Shown here: one piece after another, positions 54,720-63,945 of the stretch | How positions within the stretch are numbered: position 1 is the first letter of the stretch | Layout of the letters: each line of letters begins with the position of its first letter | Source: Chitinophagales bacterium | Lineage (GTDB): Bacteria; Bacteroidota; Bacteroidia; Chitinophagales; UBA2359 | DNA: 64,000 bases | NCBI GenBank assembly: GCA_041392475.1 | Contig: JAWKLZ010000003.1 | Location: 1,509,501-1,573,500, forward strand | Reading direction: 5' to 3' | Program-made: the position numbers and the translations under genes | The notes under the pieces: model-generated | What the model saw: only the letters and a program-made list of their open reading frames with translations | What the model was told of the DNA's origin: nothing | Databases searched by the model: none

Positions 54720-55114
54720 AGATAATAGACTTGTTCGGCTCGATAATCAGTGAATAATAAATTATTGAAAATATTTAATGATTTATTATTTTATGCTTAA
54801 AACACTCATAAACAAATGTTTTGAAAAAGAGTCCTATATTTTGATTATAACAAATGTTTTTCAAGAGGAAAATAATTGCACACAACAAATCACTTTTCAC
54901 ATAACTCTATCATAATCAAATCCGTACAAGTCTAATAGAATGGGATTGGGAGAGAAATTTAAGTAGATTTGTTCCATTGGCAAGGTTGTGAACCGTTGCC
55001 AAAGTTTTCGCTATAACGGAAACCTTGCATCTTTGCCATCACCAAAGACATTGCAGAAGAATTAGGAATGTTGGATTGATTGTTCGTGTATAAATCAAGT
55101 AGTTACCAAACCAA
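54720..55114. other. AT-rich spacer
   Basis: No gene seen. It contains the 22-nt REP-like hairpin at 54979-55000 with similar flanking bases (ccaaagttt) to the 51.3-kb copy. Confidence 0.55.
54979..55000 (+). repeat. REP-like 22-nt hairpin
   Basis: ggcaaggttgtgaaccgttg plus cc, the second good copy of the hairpin at 51334-51355. Confidence 0.55.
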
Positions 55115-55151
55115 GAAAGTTCCAATTGAACTATCTTCAATTGGAACTTTC
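55115..55151 (-). terminator. Hairpin after the DUF1761 gene
   Basis: A 16-bp perfect stem (55115-55130 with 55136-55151) and 5-nt loop, 28 bp past the DUF1761 stop. Confidence 0.72.
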
Positions 55152-55179
55152 TTCAATTATTGAATCGCATTAAATCATT

Positions 55180-55584
55180 CTATGCCAACTTCAAAGCTGC
55201 CATTACCCCACCTGAAAGGGCCAAGAAAAGCACCTGGTAAGAAGCATCAATCAAGTACAATTTTAGAGATTTTCTTTGGTACAAATAGTTGATTGCTGTA
55301 CTTGGAGCGGCATAAAGCAAACCAGCCAATGCACCATGAAAAGCACCGTGAATGAAAGTTTGGTCGGCAAGTGGGTGCATATTGATGATGAAGTTGACGG
55401 CATAGGACATAATAATCATCATCAACAAAGCAAGTCCATGTGTTCGAGCCATGTCTTTTTGAGCATCTTCGGCGGTCATTCCCGTTTCGGCCTGCCAAGC
55501 CTTACCAAACAAAACGGTGTACCACGCAAAGCCTAATGCGAAAGCCGCAAGACCGCCAATAATAGGTTCTACAAATTGCATCAT
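55180..55584 (-). CDS. DUF1761 membrane protein
   Basis: 134 residues from ATG 55584 (MMQFVEPIIGGLAAFALGFAWYTVLFGKAWQAE) with four hydrophobic segments. FAWYTVLFGKAWQ is the typical DUF1761 motif around helix 1, and HGAFHGALAGLLYAAPSTAINYLYQRKS covers helices 3-4. It is an inner-membrane protein of unknown function. The longer frame from 55644 is rejected because its first 20 residues look like spacer. Confidence 0.85.
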   Translation of the reverse strand: MMQFVEPIIGGLAAFALGFAWYTVLFGKAWQAETGMTAEDAQKDMARTHGLALLMMIIMSYAVNFIINMHPLADQTFIHGAFHGALAGLLYAAPSTAINYLYQRKSLKLYLIDASYQVLFLALSGGVMAALKLA

Positions 55585-55929
55585 ATTGTTGTGTTGTTTT
55601 AGGTTAATGATAGACAAGATAAATAAAAAACCGAAATAGTACAATTTGGATGAGCTGTTGTGAAGGCAAATGAGGAAAAGAAACCTCTTGTTTTTATTTG
55701 GAGAAAATGTCCATTATTGGTTTGTAAAAAGGAGAAAGAAAAAATGGCGCAAAATTATTTCCATAACTAGAATTTTTTCAAAACGCAAGTAATAATAATT
55801 TTTCGTAAATAGTTTTTACTTTGAGAAAAAGCATAGTTGTAAAGAAAGACAAGAATTATTAATTGAATAACACAATTCTTCCCAACGACACCAATACTTT
55901 CCCAACGGTGATTTTTTTCTCTTTTCTGC
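55585..55929. other. AT-rich spacer
   Basis: About 345 bp with no gene, hairpin or recognised repeat that I can support. Confidence 0.5.
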
Positions 55930-56190
55930 TCATAGTTTGATGAAAAAGTGCTTTAAGTTGGGCGCATAGGTGCGGCTAATGGGAATTTTGTTTATCCCTT
56001 GATCCATCAGAGTGTGAAGTTCATCATCAATGGTTTCCAAGCCTTTAATGAACTAAGAACTAAGAACAACTGCCTTTTTGCCAGTTTGCACATGTTGAAT
56101 AGATTGGTATCCAAATTTATTAAGTTGGTTTATAAGGGCTTGTGCATGTTGAGGAATGTCCTCCACGACGAGAATTTTTATCTTAGACAT
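55930..56190 (-). pseudogene. Response-regulator remnant (receiver start fused to LytTR end)
   Basis: In one frame from ATG 56190: MSKIKILVVEDIPQHAQALI, then NQLNKFGYQSIQHVQTGKKAVVL, which is the start of a receiver domain (acidic pair ED). A stop (TAG) follows after VLSS, then the frame goes on as DELHTLMDQGINKIPISRTYAPNLKHFF, which is the final part of a LytTR domain. About 150 residues between the two have been deleted. It is a decayed two-component regulator. Confidence 0.75.
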
Positions 56191-56350
56191 AGTATAGTTC
56201 AGTATTTAGTGTAATTGATAAATGCTAAAGATGTCAAAAAAAATGTAGTTAATCAGTTGAAGTAAGAAAATTTTGTTTTTGTTACAAGCATTGCCAATCA
56301 GTTTTGAAGAATTACCTATTTTGTGCGTTACTTTTAAACGAAACATTACC

Positions 56351-58834
56351 ATGCAAAAAATACGATTCATTTGTTTACTGTGTTTGATTTCCAATCTTTG
56401 TTTGGCTCAAAAACACTACTTGGACTGTCAAAACTTTAAGCAGACACAAGCTGAAACACTGCAATCTATTGCAGCCAAAACTACTGCAATGGCGGATGCG
56501 AGAGAAGACAGTTTTGGCATCACCCACTACGATATTTCGCTCGATGTCACAGACTTTGAGAACCGAATTATTGCAGGAAATTGTAAGATTTTGATGTTTA
56601 CCAAGGTGAATGACATCCAACGAATTGAATTGGATTTGGAAAGTTTGCTGGTCGAAAAAGTGGAGATAAACGGCGAACCTGCAACGTTCACTCAGCAATC
56701 TCCGAAATTGTATATTGATTTGAAGGGAAGTTTTGCAGCAGGGCAATTTTTGGAGGTCAATGTGTTTTATGCAGGAAAACCTCAAAGTGTGTCTTTTGGA
56801 GGTTTTTATTTTAGTTCCAATTATGCTTACAATTTGGGTGTGGGTATTGGTGTAGATCCGCCCAACTATGGCAGGGCGTGGTTTCCTTGTTTCGATACCT
56901 TTAGCTCTCGGAGCATATATGATTTTCACATCACCACCATAGAATCGCACAAAGCTTTCTGCAATGGCTTGTTAGAAGGTTTTGACACCAATGAGAACGG
57001 CACCAAAACCTGGCATTGGAAACTATATCAAAGCATACCGACTTACTTGGCATCCGTAGCCGTTGCGGACTACGAAACACTGGAAAGTGTGCATGTAGGG
57101 GCTTATGACCCGATTTTGATACAGTTGGCTGCTCGTGCTGCTGATACGACCAATCTCAAGATTTCTTTTGAACACTTGCCGAATGCAATTGATGCTTTTG
57201 AAGCAGCCTATGGGAAGCATCGGTTTGACAAGGTTGGTTTCAGCATTGTTCCTTTTGGTGGAGGGGCGATGGAACACGCTACCAATATTGCCTATCCAAC
57301 TTTTGCAATAGATGGTACGTTGGTTTTTGAGGATTTGATGGCGCATGAATTTGGACACCATTGGTGGGGCGATTTGGTGACTTGCGAAACTGCGGATGAT
57401 ATGTGGCTCAACGAGGGGTGGGCGAGTTTTGGAGAGCATTTGTTTATGGAAGCGGTGTATGGCAAGGAAGCGTATTTGTCTTCGGTGGTGGCGAATCACA
57501 TTGAGGTAATGCAATACGCCCACATTCGAGATGGAGGACATTACCCTGTTTCAGGAGTGCCTTTTGATATTACCTATGGTAGCCATGTATATAGCAAAGG
57601 TGCAGATGTAGCGCACACACTTCGAGGCTATATGGGCGATGAAGCCTTTTTTCGGTGCATACGAGAATACTTGTCGGCTTTTGCTTTCAAAACGGCAACA
57701 AGCGAACAGTTTAGAGATTTTTTGGCTGAATGTTCGGGCTTTGATTTGGATGATTTCTTCAATGATTGGGTCTTCAATGCAGGTTTTCCGCACTTTGCAA
57801 TAGACTCTATAGTAGTGGGTTTTGACGGCAATCCTTTTACCGCTGATGTGTATATTCGTCAAAAATTATATGCTGCACCCGATTTTTTTGAGCAGGTGCC
57901 GATGGATATTACCTTCTACGATACCAATATGAATATGCAGACCGAAAAGATTTGGCTGAATGGTGAATGTGATATTCATTCTTTCGATTTGCCTTTTTAT
58001 CCTGTGATGACGGTCTTAGACATTGACCAAAAAATCAGCGATGCGGTGACAGAAAATCAGCAAATGATTTCAACAACAGGTGTTTACGATTTTGAAAATG
58101 CCAAAATGCAAGTAACGGTCAATCAAATTGCAGATTCTACTTTGCTGCGAATCGAACACCATTGGGCTGCACCCGATCGCATGAAAAATGCACCTGAAGG
58201 TTTGGTTTTTTCACCCAATCGTTATTGGAAAGTGGATGGAATTCGCTACAATTTGTTTTTGGCTTCCGCTACCATCGCTTACAATGGCGCTGCAACTTTG
58301 AATGGCGGATATTTGGACAACGATTTGATGGGCGGTGGTTCTGAAAGTGCTTTACAGGTGTATTATCGGGCCAGTCCTGCAAATGAATGGCAAAAAGTGA
58401 CGGGAGTGAGCCAAGATACGCAAGGTAATTCAAATGATCGACGAGGTAGTTTTACCATCAACAACCTGCAATTTGGAGAATATACTTTGGCGTTTTTTGA
58501 CAACAATCGAACAGATCCAATCGTGACTTCCAATCCAACTTGTATGTTTACGGACATTGAAGATAAATCTCCCAGACCTAAAGCTGAGTCTTTTCTGACG
58601 ATACATCCCAATCCTTTCCACGATAAATTTACAGTGTCTTTGAAGGATGAATACTTCAATGCTGGAAAGTTGGATTTTAGAGTGTATTCGACTTTTGGGA
58701 AATTGATGTTGGAAAAGTTGAGCAGTACAAGTGTTTTTGAGTTGGATATGAGTCATTTGCCTGTCGGCGTGTATTATTATTGGGCAAAATTGGAGAATGG
58801 AAAGGTGATGAGTGGCAAAGTGGTTAGGGAATAG
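56351..58834 (+). CDS. Secreted M1-family aminopeptidase with T9SS sorting domain
   Basis: 827 residues from ATG 56351 (MQKIRFICLLCLISNLCLAQ, signal peptide); 26 upstream residues are rejected. The M1 N-terminal beta domain (~45-230) leads to the exopeptidase motif GGGAMEHATN (GAMEN-like) and the zinc site HEFGHHWWGD with the distal Glu in NEGWASFGE (~331-360). A non-catalytic region (~500-740) follows and the last ~75 residues (SFLTIHPNPFHDKFTVSL ... GVYYYWAKLENG) form a type A T9SS sorting domain. It should be secreted through the type IX system and cleave N-terminal residues from peptides. Confidence 0.93.
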   Translation: MQKIRFICLLCLISNLCLAQKHYLDCQNFKQTQAETLQSIAAKTTAMADAREDSFGITHYDISLDVTDFENRIIAGNCKILMFTKVNDIQRIELDLESLLVEKVEINGEPATFTQQSPKLYIDLKGSFAAGQFLEVNVFYAGKPQSVSFGGFYFSSNYAYNLGVGIGVDPPNYGRAWFPCFDTFSSRSIYDFHITTIESHKAFCNGLLEGFDTNENGTKTWHWKLYQSIPTYLASVAVADYETLESVHVGAYDPILIQLAARAADTTNLKISFEHLPNAIDAFEAAYGKHRFDKVGFSIVPFGGGAMEHATNIAYPTFAIDGTLVFEDLMAHEFGHHWWGDLVTCETADDMWLNEGWASFGEHLFMEAVYGKEAYLSSVVANHIEVMQYAHIRDGGHYPVSGVPFDITYGSHVYSKGADVAHTLRGYMGDEAFFRCIREYLSAFAFKTATSEQFRDFLAECSGFDLDDFFNDWVFNAGFPHFAIDSIVVGFDGNPFTADVYIRQKLYAAPDFFEQVPMDITFYDTNMNMQTEKIWLNGECDIHSFDLPFYPVMTVLDIDQKISDAVTENQQMISTTGVYDFENAKMQVTVNQIADSTLLRIEHHWAAPDRMKNAPEGLVFSPNRYWKVDGIRYNLFLASATIAYNGAATLNGGYLDNDLMGGGSESALQVYYRASPANEWQKVTGVSQDTQGNSNDRRGSFTINNLQFGEYTLAFFDNNRTDPIVTSNPTCMFTDIEDKSPRPKAESFLTIHPNPFHDKFTVSLKDEYFNAGKLDFRVYSTFGKLMLEKLSSTSVFELDMSHLPVGVYYYWAKLENGKVMSGKVVRE

Positions 58835-59199
58835 TTATTCATTTTGCTAATAACGAAAATTTGATTACAAAAGAGTTGAAGGTTCTTTTGTGTAAAACTA
58901 TTTTTGTCTCGCTGCTTAACAAAAATAGTTTAGCATCGCTTCAGCACGTATAAATAACGGGTTTTATGGTGTCGAGGCTACGCCCCTCATAAGAACCTCT
59001 TTAGCATTGTCCCTACAAAGGGAGCCGCAGCGATGCTGCTCAAATATTAAGAAATTTCCGTTACAGGGTACTAGTACAGCATAAACCAAATAAGCGGCAA
59101 CTTATTTTCCGCACAAACAACTGACAATTAATAGTTTTGAAAACTAATCACCAGTCACTAATTTACTAATCACTGTACTAGGTAAGTAGCAAGACAAAA
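58835..59199. other. Spacer after the M1 peptidase
   Basis: No gene. A hairpin (58895-58931) and a longer dyad (agcatcgct near 58932 with agcgatgct near 59030) are present; otherwise it is AT-rich. Confidence 0.5.
58895..58931. terminator. Hairpin after the M1 peptidase gene
   Basis: 13-bp perfect stem (58895-58907 with 58919-58931) with an 11-nt loop. It lies ~60 bp past the stop. Confidence 0.6.
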
Positions 59200-60366
59200 T
59201 TAATTTCCTCCAATTTTCACTTTCCACAAGGCCTCCAAAAAGGGGCGACTTGGTACAGAATACATCAATTTGAGATCTTCCGCTAAACTACTTTCTTCAT
59301 TCAAAAACCGAAAAATGCGTTGTATCGAATTGTTCTTAAACATTTCGGTGAAAATTGGGCGAATCTGCTCACCTTGATGCTGCAAAATATTCAATAACAA
59401 TGCATCATATTCTAAAAAACGTTTGGAGGTGATGGGGGTATAAAAAGGTTGGTTCGTTTTTTGGAGGGATTCGACGATATGTTTGGAGTCCTCCTGTATG
59501 CGCCAAAAAGTGTAGCCTGTGGATGGTTTGGAACGGCCACCTTTGGTGCCGATGTGCATAATTCTTTTTTGAGGGTGAGGACGTTGAGGAAGAGGATGGT
59601 CGGTCATTGGAATAATCCCAAACTCTGTTTCTTCAATGTCATATTCCTTCAATTGAAGGTTATTATGGATATACTCTTGTAGGTGTTGATCGTAGGATTT
59701 TTGAGGTAATAAGTCCTTGGAGAAAACGGTGAACTCCACCAATGCTTTGGTTGGGCTGTGTGGCAGTATATAGACAAAACGTGCCGATTGTTCTTGTGGA
59801 ATATTGAAGTCAAACAATACAGGTATGTCGGGATTGAAAATGGCTTTGGGGCTGTTAATTACATAACCTTTGAAGTGTTGAAGGATATAATGGTATTTTT
59901 GTAGGTCTTTTTCCTGTTCAAACATTGCAGGGGAAAAAGTGCTGTCAAACAACCAGTTACCATAATAAGTTTCATCATTTACTTTCACCCACGCCTTTTC
60001 TTTATCTGCATCTAAGATTTCAATTTCACCAAAAACAAAATCAATATTGCCCTGTTGCTGCAACTGTGGTAGGATAAATTCGTAGAAGTCAATGCCTCGA
60101 ATCATGTTGTATCGCCAATTTTTTAGGTCAAAAGTATGTGTCCAATCAGCACTTTTGAATTGCAATTGTCGCCAAGAACCCTTCAAAATAGGGTCGAACA
60201 GCGTTTTTTTATCAGTCCAAAAACACCAAGTTCTATCATTTTCGGTTTTGGGAGAACGGTCGACAATCAAAATTTTTTTGTGGGAAAGCGGCGATTGAAG
60301 TAGGTGAAAAGCAAGGCTTAAACCTGCACAGCCTCCTCCTGCAATGATGTAATCGTATGCCTGCAT
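59200..60366 (-). CDS. crtY: Lycopene beta-cyclase (CrtY family)
   Basis: 388 residues. The N-terminal dinucleotide fold YDYIIAGGGCAGLSLAFHLL binds FAD; ENDRTWCFWTDK and the Gly-rich SKPSTGYTFWRI stretch are signatures of the CrtY/CrtL cyclases. It closes the ends of lycopene to beta-ionone rings for carotenoid pigments. No other carotenoid gene (crtB, crtI, crtZ) is in the window, so the pathway must be completed elsewhere. It is transcribed alone, divergent from the lipoprotein gene. Confidence 0.94.
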   Translation of the reverse strand: MQAYDYIIAGGGCAGLSLAFHLLQSPLSHKKILIVDRSPKTENDRTWCFWTDKKTLFDPILKGSWRQLQFKSADWTHTFDLKNWRYNMIRGIDFYEFILPQLQQQGNIDFVFGEIEILDADKEKAWVKVNDETYYGNWLFDSTFSPAMFEQEKDLQKYHYILQHFKGYVINSPKAIFNPDIPVLFDFNIPQEQSARFVYILPHSPTKALVEFTVFSKDLLPQKSYDQHLQEYIHNNLQLKEYDIEETEFGIIPMTDHPLPQRPHPQKRIMHIGTKGGRSKPSTGYTFWRIQEDSKHIVESLQKTNQPFYTPITSKRFLEYDALLLNILQHQGEQIRPIFTEMFKNNSIQRIFRFLNEESSLAEDLKLMYSVPSRPFLEALWKVKIGGN

Positions 60367-60488
60367 AAACTTGAATTATTGATATTTTGAAACTTTTTTA
60401 ACTTATATAATAAGGCCCAAATACTCTAATTGTTAATTTTGTGGTCATTTTAATTAATTATTTTTATTTTATAAAAACACTTTGGTAA

Positions 60489-61445
60489 ATGAAATTTTTA
60501 TTTTCATGTTTTATAGTCCTGATTGGCAGTGTGTTTTCAGCTTTTGTAAGTTGTAATGATGGTCTTTCTTCTTCTCCTGAATACTTCACAACAGATACTG
60601 TAGAGACTGCCTTGGATGAATATTGGTATCAAGGAAAAGCAGAAATCAGCCGTTTTGAGTTGCAACAGGCACGTTATGGTGAAATTCACAAAGGCGATGC
60701 CATCATGGTCTTTGTAACCGAAGATTTCCGCACCGATATACAGGTGAAACTGGAAAATGAGGCAAATAAAGATAAAGCCATTAATGTAATGAAACTTAAT
60801 TTTATGCGAAATTTTCCCACTGGCATCTACGATTATTCGGCTCTGACTTCTGTGTTTACACCTGCCAATGGTGACAAAAATAGCAAATGTTTGAAAGTTA
60901 CCAATTCGGTCCAAGAATGGTGCGGACATGTTTTTACACAATTGAATTGGACGGAAGGTAAGAAGTACGATGTCAAAAGCTTCTCGTATTTTGAAGCAGA
61001 TGGTGACAAAACTTTTGAATTGAAAACCCCTTATTTAGAGGATGAGATATGGAACATTATCCGTATGAATCCCAATAATTTGCCATTGGGTAGGATAGAG
61101 ATTGTGACCAGTACATTGTACAGCCGTTTGGGACATTGGAGTTTGCGTCCTATGGATGCAGATGCTTTGTTGTCGGTTTATGAAGGGGAAGATTTTGAAG
61201 GAGAAGAATTGATGGAATATGTGTTGATTTATCCCGAACACAACCGCACGCTGAAAATTGTCTATGAAAATGTTTCTCCTTACAAAATCCAAGGTTTCCA
61301 AGAAATCTATAAAGCACCTTTTTGGGCAGGTGGTGAACTTTTGACGACTACTGCAAAACGGACGCATACAATCTTGTCGGATTATTGGGACAAACATTCA
61401 TTGGAGGACAGGGTTTTGCGTAGAGAATTGGGGTTGGAGGAATAG
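60489..61445 (+). CDS. Lipoprotein of unknown function
   Basis: 318 residues starting with a lipoprotein signal (MKFLFSCFIVLIGSVFSAFVSCND, likely Cys22). The mature part has the conserved-looking DEYWYQGKAEISRFELQQARYGEIHKGDAIMVFVTEDF (two segments) and a C-terminal GELLTTTAKRTHTILSDYWDKH. Relatives in Bacteroidota are sometimes labelled septum formation inhibitor Maf, but nothing Maf-like (no nucleotide-pyrophosphatase motif) is visible. The function is unknown; it should be lipid anchored in the periplasm or outer membrane. Confidence 0.78.
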   Translation: MKFLFSCFIVLIGSVFSAFVSCNDGLSSSPEYFTTDTVETALDEYWYQGKAEISRFELQQARYGEIHKGDAIMVFVTEDFRTDIQVKLENEANKDKAINVMKLNFMRNFPTGIYDYSALTSVFTPANGDKNSKCLKVTNSVQEWCGHVFTQLNWTEGKKYDVKSFSYFEADGDKTFELKTPYLEDEIWNIIRMNPNNLPLGRIEIVTSTLYSRLGHWSLRPMDADALLSVYEGEDFEGEELMEYVLIYPEHNRTLKIVYENVSPYKIQGFQEIYKAPFWAGGELLTTTAKRTHTILSDYWDKHSLEDRVLRRELGLEE

Positions 61446-61609
61446 GGATAGTATATTTTTTGGGATTATAGGAACGGTTTTTTTTCAAAGAATCGGAATG
61501 AAAAAGGCTACAAGACAATACTTCTTTTGGTTACATTGTATTATAGCCCTAAACTTTGCTAAATATTCAAAAAAATACTAATTAGTAAATCGTTTATGAA
61601 ACATTTTTT

Positions 61610-61855
61610 CTAAGAAAAAGCCAGTCCACCATTGATGTCAATATTGTTTCCTGTCACAAAAGAAGTCATGTCAGAAGTCAAACAAGCCACCAAATTTGCC
61701 ACTTCTTCCGATGTTCCTTCTCGCTGCAATGGTGTTTTCCCTGCAACAAATTCCCTCACACTATCAGGCGTAAAGGTATCATGGATAAATTCTTGTGGTC
61801 TTGGTTCCAAAAAGACCTTAGCAGCTGAATTATGGTATTTGGTGTTGGTTTTCAT
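61610..61855 (-). pseudogene. C-terminal fragment of a short-chain dehydrogenase
   Basis: 81 residues that match only the end of an SDR: VREFVAGKTPLQREGTSEEVANLVACLTSD and FVTGNNIDINGGLAFS, the conserved C-terminal helix and GG-x-x-F tail. The Rossmann fold and the Tyr-x-x-x-Lys catalytic pair (about 170 residues) are missing. A stop precedes the ATG, so the gene is truncated rather than frameshifted. Its position before KDG genes suggests a lost KduD-like step, but the fragment is too short to tell. Confidence 0.78.
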
Positions 61856-61877
61856 TCTATTTTAGACGCTAATCGAG

Positions 61878-62060
61878 CTACCAAAGTCTGGTGTATGTCT
61901 TGCAAATCCAACGTCCATCCAATATAGGAAAAAAATGATGATTACAACCTTTAATTGTGCATTCCATTTGTTTTTTACATCTTTTTAATTCATTGCAATC
62001 ATATGCATCTTCTAATTCTGCTGCAATTTGAAAACTTTGTTCAAATAAATTTTGCAGACT
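61878..62060 (-). other. Possible small Cys-rich open reading frame or gene remnant
   Basis: An open frame of 60 codons (SLQNLFEQSFQIAAELEDAY, then CNELKRCKKQMECTIKGCNH, ending ICKTYTRLW) begins after a TGA without a clear ATG near its start. The Cys pattern and balanced composition look coding, yet it has no recognised family or good start codon. Confidence 0.3.
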
Positions 62061-62081
62061 TCACAAAATGGTTTAATTTTG
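62051..62081 (+). promoter_or_regulatory. Bacteroidota-type promoter of the KDG/KDPG operon
   Basis: TTTG (62051-62054), 19-bp spacer, TAATTTTG (62074-62081, fits TAnnTTTG). The kinase start codon is 41 bp after it. Confidence 0.6.
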
Positions 62082-62122
62082 GTCTGCCAATTAATTGGTA
62101 AACCAATTTAAAAATATATTCA

Positions 62123-63160
62123 ATGAAAAAAATAATCACTTTCGGCGAAATTATGCTTCGATTGACTCCGCCCAATGCCCTGCGTTTTTCGCAAGCAAAT
62201 AGTTTTGATGTAGTATATGGAGGAGGTGAATCCAATGTTGCTGTGTCTTTAGCCAACTATGGTCTGCCCGTAGAGTTTGTGACTCGCTTACCTAAAAACG
62301 ACATTGGAGAATGTGCCTTGATGGAAATGCGAAAACGAGGTGTTGGTACAAAGCACATTATTTTTGGAGGAGAACGTTTGGGAATTTATTTCTTAGAGAT
62401 TGGGGCAGTGAGTAGAGGCAGCAAGGTTGTTTACGATAGGGCCTATTCTGCTGTGTCAGAGATTCAAAAAGGAATGGTTGATTGGGAGGAAGTTTTTGCA
62501 GATGCTCAATGGTTTCACTGGACAGGTATTACACCCGCTATTTCACAAAGTGCAGCAGATGTTTGCTTGGAGGCAATACAGGCCGCAAACCGACTGGGAG
62601 TGACCGTTTCAACGGACTTGAACTACCGCAAAAACTTGTGGAATTATGGTAAATCTCCTGCTGAAGTGATGCCTGAACTGGTGGCGGGCTGCGATGTGAT
62701 TCTCGGCAATGAGGAAGATGCCGAAAAACATTTTGACATTCACCCCAAAGGCATTGACGTAACGCAAGGACACTCGATGGATGCGGCTGCTTATCAATCG
62801 GTTTGCGAACAATTGATGGAGCGTTTTCCGAGAGCAAAAAAGGTAATCATTACTCTTCGAGGTTCTATCAGTGCTTCCCACAATTCTTGGGCAGGTGTAT
62901 TGTATGATGGCAATAAGTTATACCATTCGCCTACCTACCAAATTACGCATATAGTAGATAGAGTGGGAGGTGGAGATAGTTTTATGGGCGGCTTGATTTA
63001 CGGTTTGGTCAGCTACGAAGGAGACGACCAACGAGCTTTAAATTTTGCAGTGGCGGCTTCCTGCTTGAAACACACGATTTATGGTGATGCGAATTTGGTG
63101 AAGGTTGACGAGGTAGAAAAATTGATGCAAGGAGATGCAAGTGGAAGGGTTTCTAGATAA
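62123..63160 (+). CDS. kdgK: 2-keto-3-deoxygluconate (KDG) kinase, PfkB family
   Basis: 345 residues. PfkB sugar-kinase signatures: N-terminal GGGESNVAVSLANYGLPVEFVTRLP and C-terminal VDRVGGGDSFMGGLIYGL with the catalytic Asp in GGGDSF. YRKNLWN and NEEDAEKHF are typical of KDG kinases. It phosphorylates 2-keto-3-deoxygluconate to KDPG. The aldolase that splits this product follows 17 bp downstream, so the two act in sequence. Confidence 0.92.
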   Translation: MKKIITFGEIMLRLTPPNALRFSQANSFDVVYGGGESNVAVSLANYGLPVEFVTRLPKNDIGECALMEMRKRGVGTKHIIFGGERLGIYFLEIGAVSRGSKVVYDRAYSAVSEIQKGMVDWEEVFADAQWFHWTGITPAISQSAADVCLEAIQAANRLGVTVSTDLNYRKNLWNYGKSPAEVMPELVAGCDVILGNEEDAEKHFDIHPKGIDVTQGHSMDAAAYQSVCEQLMERFPRAKKVIITLRGSISASHNSWAGVLYDGNKLYHSPTYQITHIVDRVGGGDSFMGGLIYGLVSYEGDDQRALNFAVAASCLKHTIYGDANLVKVDEVEKLMQGDASGRVSR

Positions 63161-63177
63161 TTTAAAAAATAATAAAA

Positions 63178-63846
63178 ATGGCTCGATTTACAAGAATACA
63201 AGTTGCTCAGACAATGGAGCATACAGGTTTGGTTCCGTTATTTTATCACAGCAATATTGAGGTAGGAAAACAACTCCTAAAGGCTTGTTACAAGGGTGGT
63301 GCAAGAATATTAGAGTTCACCAATAGAGGGGATTATGCACACGAGGTATTTAGAGAGCTCAATCTTTTTGCAGCCAGAGAACTACCTGAAATGATGTTGG
63401 GTGTAGGTTCAGTGACTGATGGAGGGACAGTTTCTTTGTACCTTCAATTGGGGGCAAATTTTGTGGTAACACCTGTTTATAGGCAGGATATTGCGATTGT
63501 TTGCAATCGAAAAAAGATATTGTGGGCACCTGGCTGTGCAACGCTAACCGAAATTGCAACTGCTGAGGAAATGGGAGCAGAAATTGTGAAAATTTTCCCA
63601 GGAGAGGTATTGGGGCCTTCTTTTGTTAAGGCGGTCAAAGGTCCTTGTCCGTGGACGAGCATCATGCCAACAGGAGGTGTTTCGCCTACCATCGAAAACC
63701 TGACAGCCTGGTTTGAAGCGGGGGTAACGTGTGTGGGTATGGGGTCAAAATTGATTTCTAAGGAGATTATTGAAGCAGGTGATTATGCAGCTTTGGAAAG
63801 AAAAGTGCGAGAGGTTTTGGAAATGATTGAAAGGATAAGGGGTTAA
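63178..63846 (+). CDS. eda: KHG/KDPG aldolase
   Basis: 222 residues, a (beta/alpha)8 class I aldolase. The Glu in ARILEFTNRGDYAHEVF and the Schiff-base Lys in EIVKIFPGEVLGPSFVKAVKGP correspond to the KDPG aldolase active site; PTGGVSPTIENLTAWFEAG is the phosphate-binding end. It cleaves KDPG to pyruvate and glyceraldehyde 3-phosphate. With kdgK it forms the lower part of uronate/hexuronate or Entner-Doudoroff-type sugar acid breakdown. Confidence 0.93.
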   Translation: MARFTRIQVAQTMEHTGLVPLFYHSNIEVGKQLLKACYKGGARILEFTNRGDYAHEVFRELNLFAARELPEMMLGVGSVTDGGTVSLYLQLGANFVVTPVYRQDIAIVCNRKKILWAPGCATLTEIATAEEMGAEIVKIFPGEVLGPSFVKAVKGPCPWTSIMPTGGVSPTIENLTAWFEAGVTCVGMGSKLISKEIIEAGDYAALERKVREVLEMIERIRG

Positions 63847-63905
63847 TGAAAATCGAAATAAAAGAAACAAAAATTTTCATTCTTTTGCGCCCCTCCCTCA
63901 AAAAA

Positions 63906-63945
63906 AAGCTATGCAAAAATGCCTTATCAACATTTCGCATAGCTT
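63906..63945 (+). terminator. Terminator after the aldolase gene
   Basis: 9-bp stem (aagctatgc 63906-63914 with its complement 63937-63945) with further internal pairing in the loop, ~60 bp past the stop. Confidence 0.6.

Noticed and set aside
60489..61445. Septum formation inhibitor Maf
   Set aside because: The protein is a lipoprotein without Maf nucleotide-pyrophosphatase motifs; that label seems a propagated error.
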